This document shows positions 1 to 13,329 of a DNA stretch of 64,000 bases, piece after piece. A program made the translations under genes and the position numbers. The notes under the pieces are model-generated. The model searched no databases, was not told the origin of the DNA, and was given only the letters and a program-made list of their open reading frames with translations. The stretch is from the NCBI GenBank assembly GCA_037349315.1, contig JBAIAC010000608.1, positions 210,403 to 274,402 of the forward strand, read 5' to 3'. The first letter of the stretch is position 1. The number at the start of each line of letters is the position of its first letter. This DNA comes from Chelydra serpentina (Eukaryota > Chordata > Testudines > Chelydridae).

Positions 1-753
1 CATCGCAACCCTCTCAGCAGCCGACCGGGAGGACACTGAGCTGATAGGAGCTCTGGCCTAGAGACCAAGGGAGGCCGTTGCTCCCCCTTGGTGTGAGCTG
101 GTCACATTCTGACTCCATGGAACGGGGCTCGGAGCTTTGCCATCTGGTGAGTTCTGTGTCCTCAACAAGCCACCACAGAGCTGAACCCCCCGGACCCTTC
201 TGCTGGGAGCATGGTGATTGCACAACAGCTGCAAGCCCCTTTCCCCTCTCCTCGGCCTCCCCGGACCTTCCCCACACATGGTTTCATCAGACGCGGGAGG
301 GATCTAACGACCTGCAGGTCTCGCTAACCCAGCTCTCAAGGCAAACAGCGATTCCCTTCTCTGACATGCCTGAGGCCTGGCTTCTTTTGGTTTTTCCCCA
401 GGGGGACCAGATTACTTGTGAAAATGTGTGTGTGGCGTGCGGGGAACCGGCTTGTCTGCCCCACTCCGGGAGCTGAGAAGCTTTTTCAGACTCTCCCCCA
501 CTAGATGAGTCCAGCAGCACCTGCCCATGGTGGGAGACTCCTAAATTCCACCCTCCCTCCCTGGTTTCTCTGACTAGCTGATGACGACAGCGTTCTCAGC
601 CAACCCCAGCTCTCTGGTCTAGAAAGCAGCATCTAACCGGCCTTGGAACAGCTCCGGTTTGCTCGCTGGACATGTAACAAAGCAGGAAAACGGTAAATGT
701 CAGAAATGGAACCTCAGCTCGCAAATAAACACCCTCAGGGATCCTTCTACACT
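1..753. other. No gene recognised
   Basis: Ordinary mixed-composition DNA. Short open frames exist on both strands, but none shows a domain, a splice-site context or low-complexity coding bias that I recognise. It ends where the inverted-repeat terminus of the Harbinger element begins. Confidence 0.5.
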
Positions 754-1424
754 CAGGGTATGTCTACGTTATGAAATTATGTCGAATTTATAGAAGTCGA
801 GCTTTAGGCCTGGTCTACACTAGGACTTTATGTCAAATTTAGCAGCGTTAACTCGATTTAACCCCTCACCCGTCCACATTAGGAAGTAATTTATTTCAAC
901 ATAAATGGCTCTTTAATTCGATTTCTGTACTCCTCCCCGACAAGTGCACTAGGCACACTTGTCATTCTGGGAGGGGGTTTTCATGTTCTCTATGTGGGGG
1001 GGGGGGGTAACTTTCTGGTGGGGGAGGGTGGCTGCTGATCTTTTGCGGCCGGCGATAGCCTGCATGACAGATCCATGCAGCAGGGGATCTGTGGCCGCAA
1101 TCCACGGCCAAAAAGTCACACAGGCCCCCCCCCACACACACAGTTGCGAATAGGAGGGGTTGCTGGCTCCCTTGAAACAAGCAGTCCAGCACTTCGGACT
1201 GCTCTGGGAGCAGGAGCCTGTCATTCCCCGAGTTTGGAAGCGTACTTTCCAACACTCCACCCGCTCCCCAACCGCAGTATGCATCCCAGGTTAAACCCTT
1301 AACCGAGAAATCATTAATAGAGATGGTTTTAATAAACAATGTTTCCTTTATTATACTTTTAAAGCGTTGAATGAAGGGGGGGAAGCAGGTTGGTAATTGG
1401 AGAGGATAGGCAACAGAAACTGGG

Positions 1425-1722
1425 GGTACGTCTATACTTACACGTCCTGTCGGAGGCGTGGGATCGATGTTCTGGGTTCGATTTATCGCGTCTTGTCTAG
1501 ACGCGATAAATCAAACCAGGAAGTGCTCCGCCGTTGACGCTGGTAATCCAGCTCGACGAACGGAGTAGGCGGAGTCGACGGGGGAGCCTGCGCGCCGCGT
1601 GTGGACCCCGGGTAAGTGCTTTTTCATTCGAACTAAGATAGTTCGACTTCAGCTACGTTATTCACGTAGCTGAAGTTGCGTATCTTAGTTCGAATTATGG
1701 GGTTAGTGTAGACCAGCCCTGG
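1425..1722. mobile_element. Nested short Harbinger-like MITE
   Basis: The termini are imperfect inverted repeats (gtacgtctatactta on the left, tagtgtagaccagccctg on the right). The element interrupts the untranslated part of the larger Harbinger transposon. It has no coding capacity. Near its right end are two nearly complementary arms, 1626-1657 and 1665-1695, separated by 7 bases, which would form a long hairpin. Boundaries are judged by eye. Confidence 0.65.
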
Positions 1723-1770
1723 GTAAAGAAACGGGGGCAGGTTCAGCTTCTGTTTAAACAAGCGTAACAG

Positions 1771-3045
1771 TCACTGGTTACCCAGCTCGCTCTGGAAGCT
1801 AGCTTTCAAAGCTTCCCGGATGCGCAGCGCGTCCCGCTGGGATCTTCTAATCGCCCTGGTGTCCGGCTGTGCGTAATCAGCAGCAGGCGATTAGCCTCAA
1901 CCTCCCACCCCTCCATAAACGTCTCCCCCTTGCTCTCACAGAGATTGTGGAGCACACAGCACGCTGCAATCACAATGGGGATATTTGTTTGGCTGAGATC
2001 GGAGCGAGTAAGTAAGCTTCTCCAACGACCTTTGAGACGGCCAAAGGCACACTCCACCACCATTCTGCACTTGCTCAGCCGGTAGTTGAAGAGCTCCTTT
2101 TCAGTGTCCAGGGCTCCCGTGTATGGCTTCATGAGCCAGGGCATTAGCGGGTAGGCAGGGTCCCTGAGGATCACTATAGGCATCCCCAGCAGTTATTTTG
2201 CGGTCCGGGAAATAAACACCCTCTTGCAGCCGTCTAAACAGACCAGAGTTTTTGAAAACACGAGCATCATGAACCTTGCCCGGCCATCCGACATTGATGT
2301 TAGTAAAACGTCCTTTGTGGTCCACTAGTGCTTGCAGCACCATAGAAAAATAGCCCTTTCGGTTAATGTACTGGCTGCCCTGGTGCTCCGGTCCCAGGAT
2401 AGGGATGTGTGTCCCATCAATAGCCCCGCCGCAGTTTGGGAATCCCATAGCGGAAAAGCCATCTATGATCACCTGCATGTCTCCAAGGGTCACTATCTTT
2501 GAGAGCAGCAGGTCAACGATTGCATGGGCTACCTGCATCACAGCAACCCCCACGGTAGACTTGCCCACTCCAAATTGATTCGCGACTGACCGGTAGCTGT
2601 CAGGAGTTGCAAGCTTACACAGGGCTATGGCCACTCGCTTCTGGATAGTGAGGGCTGCTCGCATCCGGGTGTCTTTGCGCTTCAGGGCAGGGGACAGCAA
2701 CTCACAAAGTTCCAGGAAAGTGCCCTTACGCATCTGAAAGTTTCGCAGCCACTGGGATTCATCCCAGACCTGCAGCACTATGCGGTCCCACCAGTCAGTG
2801 CTTGTTTCCCTTGCCCAGAATTGCCGTTCCACAGGATCAACGTGCCCCATTGCCACCATGATTTCTACGGGCCGGGGTCCCGTGCTTTGCGAGAGGTCTG
2901 TGCCCCTCTCAGAGTTCATGTCCTCCCGGAGCTTCCGTTGCCTCCTCACCCGATTTCTCTGCATCTGCCTCTGGAAAAGGTGGACGATAAGGCGTGAGGT
3001 GTTGACAATGGACAGAACAGCAGTGATAATCGCGGAGGGCTCCAT
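1771..3045 (-). pseudogene. Harbinger (HARBI1-like) transposase pseudogene
   Basis: The product would be a nuclear DDE transposase that cuts and pastes its own element. Reading from an ATG at 3045, the first frame (to about 2190) carries a basic N-terminal region, a helix-turn-helix-like stretch with GVGKSTVG, and the first catalytic Asp in AIDGTHIP, followed by VHDARVF. The frame then breaks near 2185-2190. The following block (DPAYPLMPW, then VVECAFGRLKGRW, holding the second Asp and the Glu) lies in another frame, at about 2183-1880. A second shift near 1875 precedes the C-terminal tail, which regains a related frame and ends at a TGA at 1771-1773. All three catalytic blocks are present but in different frames, so the gene is dead. 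Length and order fit the family. Confidence 0.88.
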
Positions 3046-3425
3046 GCTCGCTGTCCTCTGGCGTCTGCGCTGTCAATCACCAGAAAAGGGGGCGATTTAA
3101 TTGCCCGCCGGCGCTTTCACGTAGGGAGGGTGGGAGTGTGGGTCGAGTGATGACATTTACCTATAACCACCCTCGACACATTTTTGGCCCCAGAAGGCAC
3201 TGGGGGCTACACCCAGAATTCCAGTGGGCAGCGGGGACTGAGGGAACTGTGGGATAGGTACCCACAGTGCACCGCTTGCAATGTCAGCGCTTGCCCTGTT
3301 ACTGTGGACTCACAAATTCAATGTAATGTCCTTGCTGTGGATTCCCACGATCGACTTTGCAATATCGGTTTCAAAAGTTTGGTTTAAGAAAAATCGAACT
3401 AGTCTCGTAGTGTAGACATACCCTG

Positions 3426-3800
3426 AGAGAGACGCTGTGTGCATTACCCCACATGGCCACCTGGTGTCACTGTTGCTCTCTGAGAGAGCTGCTGTGTGCA
3501 TTACCCCACATGGCCACCCAGTGTCACTGTTGCTCTCTGAGAGAGACGCTGTGTGCATTACCTCACATGGCCACCCGGTGTCACTGTTGCTCTCTGAGAG
3601 AGACGCTGTGTGCGTTACCCCACGTGTCCACCTGGTGTCACTGTTGCTCTCTGAGAGAGACGCTGTGTGCATTACCGCATGTGGCCACCCGGTGTCACTG
3701 TTGCTCTCTGAGAGAGATGCTGTGTGCATTACCCCACGTGGCCACCCAGTGTCACTGTTGCTCTCTCACAAAGATGCTGTGTGCGTTACCCCAGGTGGCC
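3426..3800. repeat. 57-bp minisatellite, about 7 copies
   Basis: The repeat phase (gacgctgtgtgc or a close variant) recurs at 3431, 3488, 3545, 3602, 3659, 3716 and 3773, an exact 57-bp period. As 57 is 19 codons, both strands stay open across the array and give artefactual repetitive peptides. The array begins at the last base of the Harbinger terminus. Single diverged units of the same sequence occur inverted at about 12553-12618 and 53055-53118. Confidence 0.9.
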
Positions 3801-4085
3801 ACCCAGTGTCACTGGGGGTCCCTCAGCACCATCTGCTCTGTGGGGTGGTGGAAAGCTCCAAAGGGCCCATTGTACCCCTCGGGAGGGGGAAGCCCCAGGG
3901 GCCCGCTCCCACTCTGGCCACTGCAGGGGAAGCCCCGGGGGCCCTGTGGGGCAGGGCTCAGCTGGGTGTTTATTCCTTCCTGTCATCGCTGTGGAAGTGT
4001 AAACAGAGAGAATTTGCTCCTCTTTTCTATGCGGAACAAAAGAAGGCGGCTGAATCATTTCCAGGGCTGTAAGTAATACAACAGC
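3745..4085 (+). repeat. Segment duplicated inverted at 52785-53118
   Basis: From the last minisatellite units through the stretch around ggggtggtggaaagctcc and gtgtaaacagagagaatttg, this segment matches the reverse complement of 52785-53118 with scattered differences. Neither copy contains a gene I recognise. In the other copy the segment lies immediately beside an initiator-Met tRNA gene. Confidence 0.8.
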
Positions 4086-4195
4086 GAGGGGAAGGAAAGA
4101 AGCTCTCCTTCAAGCTGGAGTCACAAGGGCGAGGTAAGGATGACTTCCTGGGAGCCGGCTCCAGTTCTTTGCTCTACCAGCCGACCCACCTGGGC
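4086..4195 (+). repeat. Fragment of the tRNA-flank duplication
   Basis: This stretch (gctctccttcaagctggag to ctctaccagccgacccacc) is nearly identical to 22940-23048 and to the reverse complement of about 49200-49310. In those places it lies between the initiator-Met and Val tRNA genes. Here no tRNA gene accompanies it. Confidence 0.8.
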
Positions 4196-4199
4196 TTAC

Positions 4200-4520
4200 A
4201 TCCCACGACCTAGTGGATGCAAGGCCCAGGTAGTTTTTGCCTCACTGTAGCTTGTTGGGATCAAACCTCTCTCCCCCACCTGGAGCTGATGAACATTCCT
4301 GGCTGGAGGGACACACACTCCAACGACTCAAAAGGAAAAGAGTTGATAGAAAAATCACAGGACTGACCCCAAAGAAGGGTGAGCTGCAAAAGGCAGAAGC
4401 AGGCAACTCCTCTGCGGGAGCTGAGAGACCACGGTGAACATGGTGCAAAGGTCACTATGTGGGAATTCACAATTGTGATTTTAAAAACAAACAAACAATC
4501 TTTGGCCAGCCGGAATCGAG
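4200..4520. other. No gene recognised; 3' flank of the zinc-finger gene
   Basis: Nothing I can name. It lies downstream of the minus-strand zinc-finger gene and includes a short A-rich tract (aaaaacaaacaaacaa) near 4480-4497. Confidence 0.4.
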
Positions 4521-4523
4521 GCA

Positions 4524-4529
4524 TTTATT
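4524..4529 (-). terminator. Poly(A) signal AATAAA
   Basis: An AATAAA hexamer on the minus strand lies about 10 bases past the stop codon of the zinc-finger exon. It is suitably placed to end the transcript, although it is unusually close to the stop codon. Confidence 0.45.
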
Positions 4530-4538
4530 ACACTTCTC

Positions 4539-4996
4539 TCATACGTGGATTTTCTGATGTCTAATAAGGCTTGAGCGATAACTGAAGCATTTCCCGCACT
4601 CAGAGCATGTGTAGGGCGTCGCTCCTGTGTGGAGTCTCTGATATGTGATCAGGGCAGAGCTCTGCTTAAAACTCTTCCCACACTCAGAGCACAGGTAGGG
4701 CGTCTCTCCGGTGTGGATTCTACGATGTGTGATGAGGACTGAGTTATAACTCAAGCTTTTCCCACACTCAGAGCGTCTCTCTTCCGAGTTGATTCTCTCG
4801 TGTGTAATAAGGTCTGAGAGGCTACTGACGTTTTCCTCTGGCCTCTGCTGAGTCTCACAGGCTTTTGCTTTTTCTGGGAGTGCACAACGCCCGGAAACAT
4901 TCCCATTGGATATTCCTGATAACGTTCCATGTGGTTCTACTTGCTCAGCATTTTCCTGGTGGGGTGAATCCTCATTCTCACTCACCATCCCAACAC
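4539..4996 (-). pseudogene. Zinc-finger terminal exon, 3 degenerate C2H2 fingers
   Basis: The acceptor is cccatcag just above 4996; the exon continues the KRAB-B phase and reads [10 protein letters not shown] onward. A spacer of about 75 residues leads to three fingers. The first has RRSECGKS, so its first Cys is missing. The second has LITYQRLH, so its first His is replaced by Tyr. The third (YTCSECGKC ... LIRHQKIH) has all four ligands. Linkers are HTGETPY and HTGATPY, the usual TGEKPY class. The stop is TGA at 4539-4541, right after the third finger. Functional relatives usually carry more fingers, so the array looks cut short. Confidence 0.88.
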
Positions 4997-5412
4997 CTGA
5001 TGGGAGACAGAGAGAATCCAGACACAGGTCACTCCCTGCACCAGAGAGAAAAGCAATCTCAGAGAGAGGAATGGAAAAAGGTGTGAACAAACCAAAATAT
5101 GTGCGGGAGAGACCAAACCTATCAGGAGCTGATTTTCTCCAAACCCTTCCCCAGAGGAGAGAGAGGAAGGGATCAATTTTGGGTGTGCATCTCACCAGAA
5201 CTCTCAGGGGAAAGCGAGATTGGCAAGGGATCTGCTGCCAACTGTCAGTGAGGATAGGTGGAAAGCCATGAGTGACATCTGCCTAATGATTCCACATCTG
5301 CAGGGAACAATCCTGAACTTGGAAAGCTCACAACTTGGAGAGTCTTGGTAGGGCATCCCAAATGTTTCCTGTATTCACGGACAGTTTTTAGTTGGTTTAC
5401 CCAATTCCTCAC

Positions 5413-5529
5413 CTGTGCAGGCAGCTCTCGGGAGCACTTCTTTCTTAGAGCTCCGGAGGTCTGGGACCCACGGCTCTTCCTCTCATTCCAGCTGCGAGAT
5501 CACATCAGGTGTGGAAACTGGAAACCCTG
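5413..5529 (-). pseudogene. KRAB-B exon with premature TGA
   Basis: The acceptor (ccttcag) lies just above 5529 and the donor GTGAGG begins at 5412. The 117-bp exon starts in phase with KRAB-A and reads GFPVSTPDVISQLE, then a TGA at 5483-5485, then EEEPWVPDL, the standard KRAB-B pattern with Gln or Arg expected at the stop. A CGA-to-TGA change at a CpG would explain it. The exon hands over one base, which the finger exon completes, so the splicing frame is otherwise intact. Confidence 0.88.
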
Positions 5530-5689
5530 CTGAAGGCAAAGAAAACAAGGAAGGTCAGTGGAATTTGTGGGATACTTGTCACAAGGAATATTCCATGGTT
5601 TTAACCCCTCCTCATTTTTAAGTAGTAATATCCCAAGGCCATCTTCCTTGACTTAAAGTGGCAGAAGAGTCATTATTATAAATCATATT

Positions 5690-5889
5690 CATCACCTTTT
5701 TGCCTATGGACCAGCTAAGAAGTGGGTCCCCATTGTGCTAGGCAAGGTACAAACCCAGAATAATAGATGGCCCATGCCCTGAAGAATTTACAATCTAAAT
5801 AGACCAGACGGACACAGAATGGGGGAAGGGGTAGAACCCACCGGCAGAGTGAACTATGTGAAGGCAGAGTGACAGAACTGATGAACATA

Positions 5890-5890
<1 letters not shown>
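5690..5890. mobile_element. Old L3/CR1-like LINE 3'-end fragment
   Basis: The stretch gtgctaggcaaggtacaaac through gaagaatttacaatctaaat resembles the conserved 3' end of ancient L3/CR1 LINEs. It lies in the intron between the KRAB-A and KRAB-B exons. It has no coding frame. Recognition is from memory of the family. Confidence 0.5.
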
Positions 5891-9630
<3,740 letters not shown>

Positions 9631-9636
9631 CCAACT

Positions 9637-9758
9637 AGGGTGACCAGATGTCCCGATTTCATAGGGACAGTCCTGATTTTGGGGTCTTTTTCTTAGATAG
9701 GCTCCTATTACCCCCCACCCCCGTCCCAATTTTTCACATTTGTTGTCTGGTCACCCTA
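9637..9758. mobile_element. Short TIR transposon (about 122 bp)
   Basis: The left terminus agggtgaccagatgtcccga and right terminus tgtctggtcacccta are inverted repeats. The interior has the stretch taggctcctattacccccca that recurs in the other copies. Further copies lie at 46740-46862 and 52494-52614, and partial copies at 52166-52255 and 55852-55882. A second right end (ttgctgtctggtcatccta) follows at about 9800-9840, so there may be a tandem half copy. It is non-coding and probably a non-autonomous DNA element. Confidence 0.8.
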
Positions 9759-9943
9759 GTGTGCGTGTGTGTGTGCACTATTTGCATCCTTGTGCCACTT
9801 CCCTCTCAAATTTTTCACACTTGCTGTCTGGTCATCCTAGCTCCAACCTCCAAACCAGACAGTGCAAACGTTCCCATCTCCGGTGTATTTCTGTCCCTCT
9901 TCCTCCCGCAGGAACCCACCAGCAACCCACCGATAATCCCTAC

Positions 9944-9967
9944 CTGAACTGGCTCCTCTGCAGCCAT
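9944..9967 (-). pseudogene. Start-codon exon of the KRAB gene (coding part)
   Basis: The minus strand has GACATGGCTGCAGAGGAGCC, then a CAG|GTAGGG donor at 9944/9943. It encodes MAAEEPVQ and ends on a codon boundary, joining in frame to GPVTFEEV of the KRAB-A exon. This is the usual short initiator exon of KRAB zinc-finger genes. The 5' limit of the exon (untranslated part, above 9967) is not resolved. Confidence 0.82.
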
Positions 9968-10039
9968 GTCTCTACCCTGTCCCACAGGAGGACGGGATGA
10001 ACTGGAGCAAAATACGGACATTATTCTGCAGCCTGGCAG

Positions 10040-10220
10040 GGTGAGAAGGGCAGTTGTGGAGGTTTCAGAACAGGCTTTAATTCATTTCACAGCACGATTG
10101 CCCCAGGCTTTTCCCCTGCAGACAGACACCCTAGAGTCTGCCATGCTGAGAAAATGCTCGATCTCTTTATTACAGTGGAGACCTTGCCACTCCTGCCAGG
10201 CTAAACCCACAGAGACATTT
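10040..10220 (+). repeat. Inverted-repeat arm, pairs with 12345-12540
   Basis: The stretch with ctgccatgctgagaaaatgc and atctctttattacagtggag is the diverged reverse complement of 12345-12540, which has gtagtaaagagatgacgcg and ccagcatggcagaatgtcg. Neither arm has a coding frame I recognise. Confidence 0.75.
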
Positions 10221-10699
10221 TGAACCTCTTTTCTCCCTCCCCCCATTCTGTAACAAAGCATCTGAACACAATGCTAGAAAAAAGCAGAGCCAAAGTATTT
10301 ACTGTGGGGGATTCCCTTGGACACTGACCCCACGGCAGCCACACCCCAGTAGGAGGGATATGGAGTCAGGAACTGGGTTTTCCTCTGTTTGATCCTCATC
10401 TTTTCCACAGGAAAATGATTTTACCTAGGGTGCAGTAATACATCTGTCTGGGCAGATTAGAGATCTGGAAATCTCTCTCCAAACTCTTCTCTCCCATGGC
10501 TCCTTTCAGTCTCTCTTTCTCCTTTTCCCTGTCCCCTCTCCCTGCCCGTCTGGTAGGAAAGTCCCATTGCTGGGTTGTTTGCTTCCCCAAGGCTGGATTT
10601 GCTCCTGCAATTGCTAATGGGACGAGAAATGAGGGGGGAGGGTCTGTTTGAGTAGAGTCATTTTAAGGCCAGACCCCAGCATTTTCCCCTCATTTCTTC

Positions 10700-11590
10700 C
10701 AGTTACCTGGAATCTCTGGCTCAGAATTTAGTATGAACAGGGCTCAGGGCTGCCCTAGGGGGCTGGTGCCAGCTGGAGAAAGTCATCACGTGGGTTGGGC
10801 AGAGAAGACGGTTTAATTAAGGTCACTTCCCAGCACAGACCCCGCTGGGGGAGCAGCAGCTGCTAAGCCTGGTCTCCCAGATCACGATGGAGGCTGCAGC
10901 GTCTGACCCAGGAAGCTGAACCCCAATATCCTGAGCAGAGAGGGACAGGGAGTTGGAGCAGCCTTCCCTCCTTGAGCTCTCTTGGGGGAGCAGCTAATGA
11001 GAGCCCCTCCTCACAGGGGGAATTGCTGATCTCATTTGCCCCCCTGTCCATCTGGAGTCACTCCTCGTCTGTCCAGGCAGTGACTCTGGATTAACAGTGG
11101 TGTCCGTGACACCAGGTTTCAGGAAGACGAGTCCCAGCGCTGTGGGAGAGACCGTTGTGGGGGCAGAGCGAACCCCCTTCCCCCCTCCCCGCACCCCCAG
11201 ATCTAGGACAAGGACTCGGGGGATGAAATTTTCCCAATGGAACCGGACGTTTCCGCAGTTTTCCAGAGGGGAGAAAAGCAGAATCGGTGATGTCACATTC
11301 CCAGCCCCCAGCCAGGGGCCCCCGACCCCCCCCCCAGAGCCCAGACCTCCAGCCAGGGACCCCAGAGCCACCCATGGGGGGAGGGGGAGACAATGGGGTG
11401 CGGTGGGGAGGGGCAGAGACCTGCTCAGGGGTGGGGGGGGTAGGGGGGGGGTCCCCAGGGCCGGGGGCAGCGGTAAATCCGAGGGGGTCTCAGCCCCCCC
11501 CTTTCTCTCCCCCCCTCGGGGTCACCTGGTTCTTCTCCCCCCTCCCCGATCTGCGCAAGCCCAGAGCCGGGAGACTCAAAACTCTTCAAT
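10700..11590 (+). repeat. Inverted-repeat arm, pairs with 15110-16105
   Basis: From the ttccagttacctggaatctc region through ctccatctggagtcactcc, the gtccgtgacaccaggtttc block and agagccgggagactcaaaac, this arm matches the reverse complement of 15110-16105 with substitutions and small gaps. It contains a candidate first-exon end, ggctccgg followed by gtgagcc at about 11591-11605 on the plus strand, a donor-like sequence also present in the partner arm. Confidence 0.85.
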
Positions 11591-11594
11591 GGCT

Positions 11595-11975
11595 CCGGGT
11601 GAGCCGCCGGGACCCGGGTGGGGACAGAGCCTGGGGCCGGGGGGTTCCCCTGTGTGGGGCCGGGGGCGGCGGGGGGATGAGCCGGAGCTGCGGGCGGGGG
11701 AAGGACAGTGGGACACGTGGGGGTGGAGCGTCCCCTGGGAGCCAGGAAAGTCCGGGGGAGAAGAAAGTGTCAGTGTGTGTGTGTGTGTGTTACTGTGTGT
11801 GCCATTGTGTGGGTTTCAGTCAGTGTGTGTGTGTGTCAGTGTCTGTGTGTGTCCGCGCTCTATTTGCACCCTTGTGCCACGTCCCTCTCACACACTGATC
11901 ACAATTCTCTCTCCGCTTCTTCCCCTTTGCTCTCCCCTCACCACATGTGGCTACAAAAATCCCACAATGATGGAC
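11595..11975 (+). repeat. Inner inverted-repeat arm with TG microsatellite
   Basis: This arm holds the gccgggacccgggtgggg block, the gtgggacacgtggg and tccgggggagaagaaagtgt blocks, a TG-rich microsatellite (about 11770-11855), and gtgccacgtccctctcacac through cacatgtggctacaaaaatc. All of these recur inverted in 12620-13230. Confidence 0.85.
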
Positions 11976-12344
11976 TCTCCCCGTCTCTTCTTTTGCCCCA
12001 TTTTCTCCACCAGTCTCCAACGGCCATTTCAATTCTCCCCAGATTTGGGATGTTTCCCCCCCCCCCCAGTTTATCTGCAGCCCTTTGACCTCGTTCGGGT
12101 GGGAAATTGCTGCCCCGAGTCACTCCCCAAAGGGGGTCGAGGTTGGGGGGGCTGTTTGGGGAGCCCCGAGACGTGGCTGCCTCAGGGGTGGCGATGGGGC
12201 AGCTGTTCTCTGACAGCAGCAGGGGCTTGGCCGGGGCCCAGGGGGAACAGAAGGAGCCGGTGTCCCCTATGGAGCCTGCCCAGCCCCTTTGCTTTCTGCT
12301 CCTTTCTAGCGTTTCCCTTCACAGACTTTATTACTGGGGAGGCT

Positions 12345-12540
12345 GGAAAATGTCTCTGGGCTGAGCCCCGGCAGGAGGGGCCAGGGTCCCACTGTAGTAA
12401 AGAGATGACGCGTTTCCCCAGCATGGCAGAATGTCGGGTGTGTGTCTGCAGGGAAAGGGCCTGGGGGATCGTGACGTGAAATTAACTAAACCCTGTTCTG
12501 CAACCTCCACAACTTTCTCCTCTGCCCGCCCCCAACGAAC
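12345..12540 (-). repeat. Inverted-repeat arm, pairs with 10040-10220
   Basis: Reverse-complement partner of 10040-10220, described there. It is followed at 12553-12618 by one inverted unit of the 57-bp minisatellite seen at 3.4-3.8 kb. Confidence 0.75.
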
Positions 12541-12619
12541 AAGCAACACTGACACCGGGTGGCCACGTGGGGTAATGCACACAGCGTCTCTCTCAGAGAG
12601 CAACAGTGACACCGAGTGG

Positions 12620-13230
12620 CCCCCGTCATTGTGGGATTTTTGTAGCCACATGTGGTGAGGGGAGGCAAAAGGGGAAGAAGCGGAGAGAGAATTGTGATCA
12701 GTGTGTGAGAGGGACGTGGCACAAGGGTGCAAACAGCGCCACACAGCACACCACACACACACACACTATGACACACACACTGACACACACACAGACACAC
12801 ACACAGACACTGACACACACACACACACACACAGTGACACACACACTGACAGATACACAATGACACACACACACCGACTCACACACACACACTGACACAC
12901 ACACTGACACACACAAACAGTAACACACACACACTGACACACACACACAGTAACACACACACACTGACACACACACACAGTCACACACACACACAGTAAC
13001 ACACACACACACTGACACACACACACACGGACACACACACAGTGACACACTGACACACACAGACACTTTCTTCTCCCCCGGACTTTCCTGGCTCCCAGGG
13101 GACGCTCCACATCCCACGTGTCCCACTGTCCTTCCCCCGCCCGCAGCTCCGGCTCGTCCCCCCGCCGCCCCCGGCCCCACACAGGGGAACCCCCCAGCCC
13201 CAGGCTCTGTCCCCACCCGGGTCCCGGCGG
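12620..13230 (-). repeat. Inner inverted-repeat arm with expanded CA microsatellite
   Basis: This matches 11604-11975 in reverse complement: gatttttgtagccacatgtg at one end, gacactttcttctcccccgg and ccccacccgggtcccggcgg at the other. The two arms surround about 640 bp of unique DNA. The CA tract here is several times longer than its TG partner. Confidence 0.85.
12740..13062. repeat. CA-rich microsatellite, about 320 bp
   Basis: Long (CA)n runs are interrupted regularly by CTGACA and CAGTAACA motifs. Repetitive Cys-Val open frames across it on the minus strand are artefacts of the repeat. Confidence 0.95.
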
Positions 13231-13329
13231 GGCCGGGGCCGAGCCCGGCTGCAGCTGAGCCCAGCAGCTCCGCGATCGCCCCGGCGGCTCCAGCGCTGCC
13301 GGCAAACACGGGACCCCCCCGGGAGCCGC

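Larger units (their letters stand above)
754..3425 (-). mobile_element. PIF/Harbinger DNA transposon, decayed
   Basis: The ends are a 14-base inverted repeat: cagggtatgtctac at 754-767 and its exact reverse complement at 3412-3425. A second Harbinger-like terminus (ggcctggtctacacta) begins near 807, so the left end may be a composite. The interior holds a transposase reading frame on the minus strand and a nested short element at about 1425-1722. I could not see a matching 3-bp target duplication: the flanks are act on the left and aga on the right. The right end lies directly against a 57-bp minisatellite, so that flank may have been remodelled. The family resembles turtle Harbinger elements as I remember them. 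Confidence 0.8.

Noticed and set aside
3437..4072. 211-codon frame with repeated CITPHGHPVSLLLSERDAV-like units
   Set aside because: This is the 57-bp minisatellite read in frame (19 codons per unit).
11097..12479. 460-codon open frame on the plus strand
   Set aside because: It spans the GC-rich inverted-repeat arm and a TG microsatellite; no domain, and the mirrored copy does not preserve the frame.
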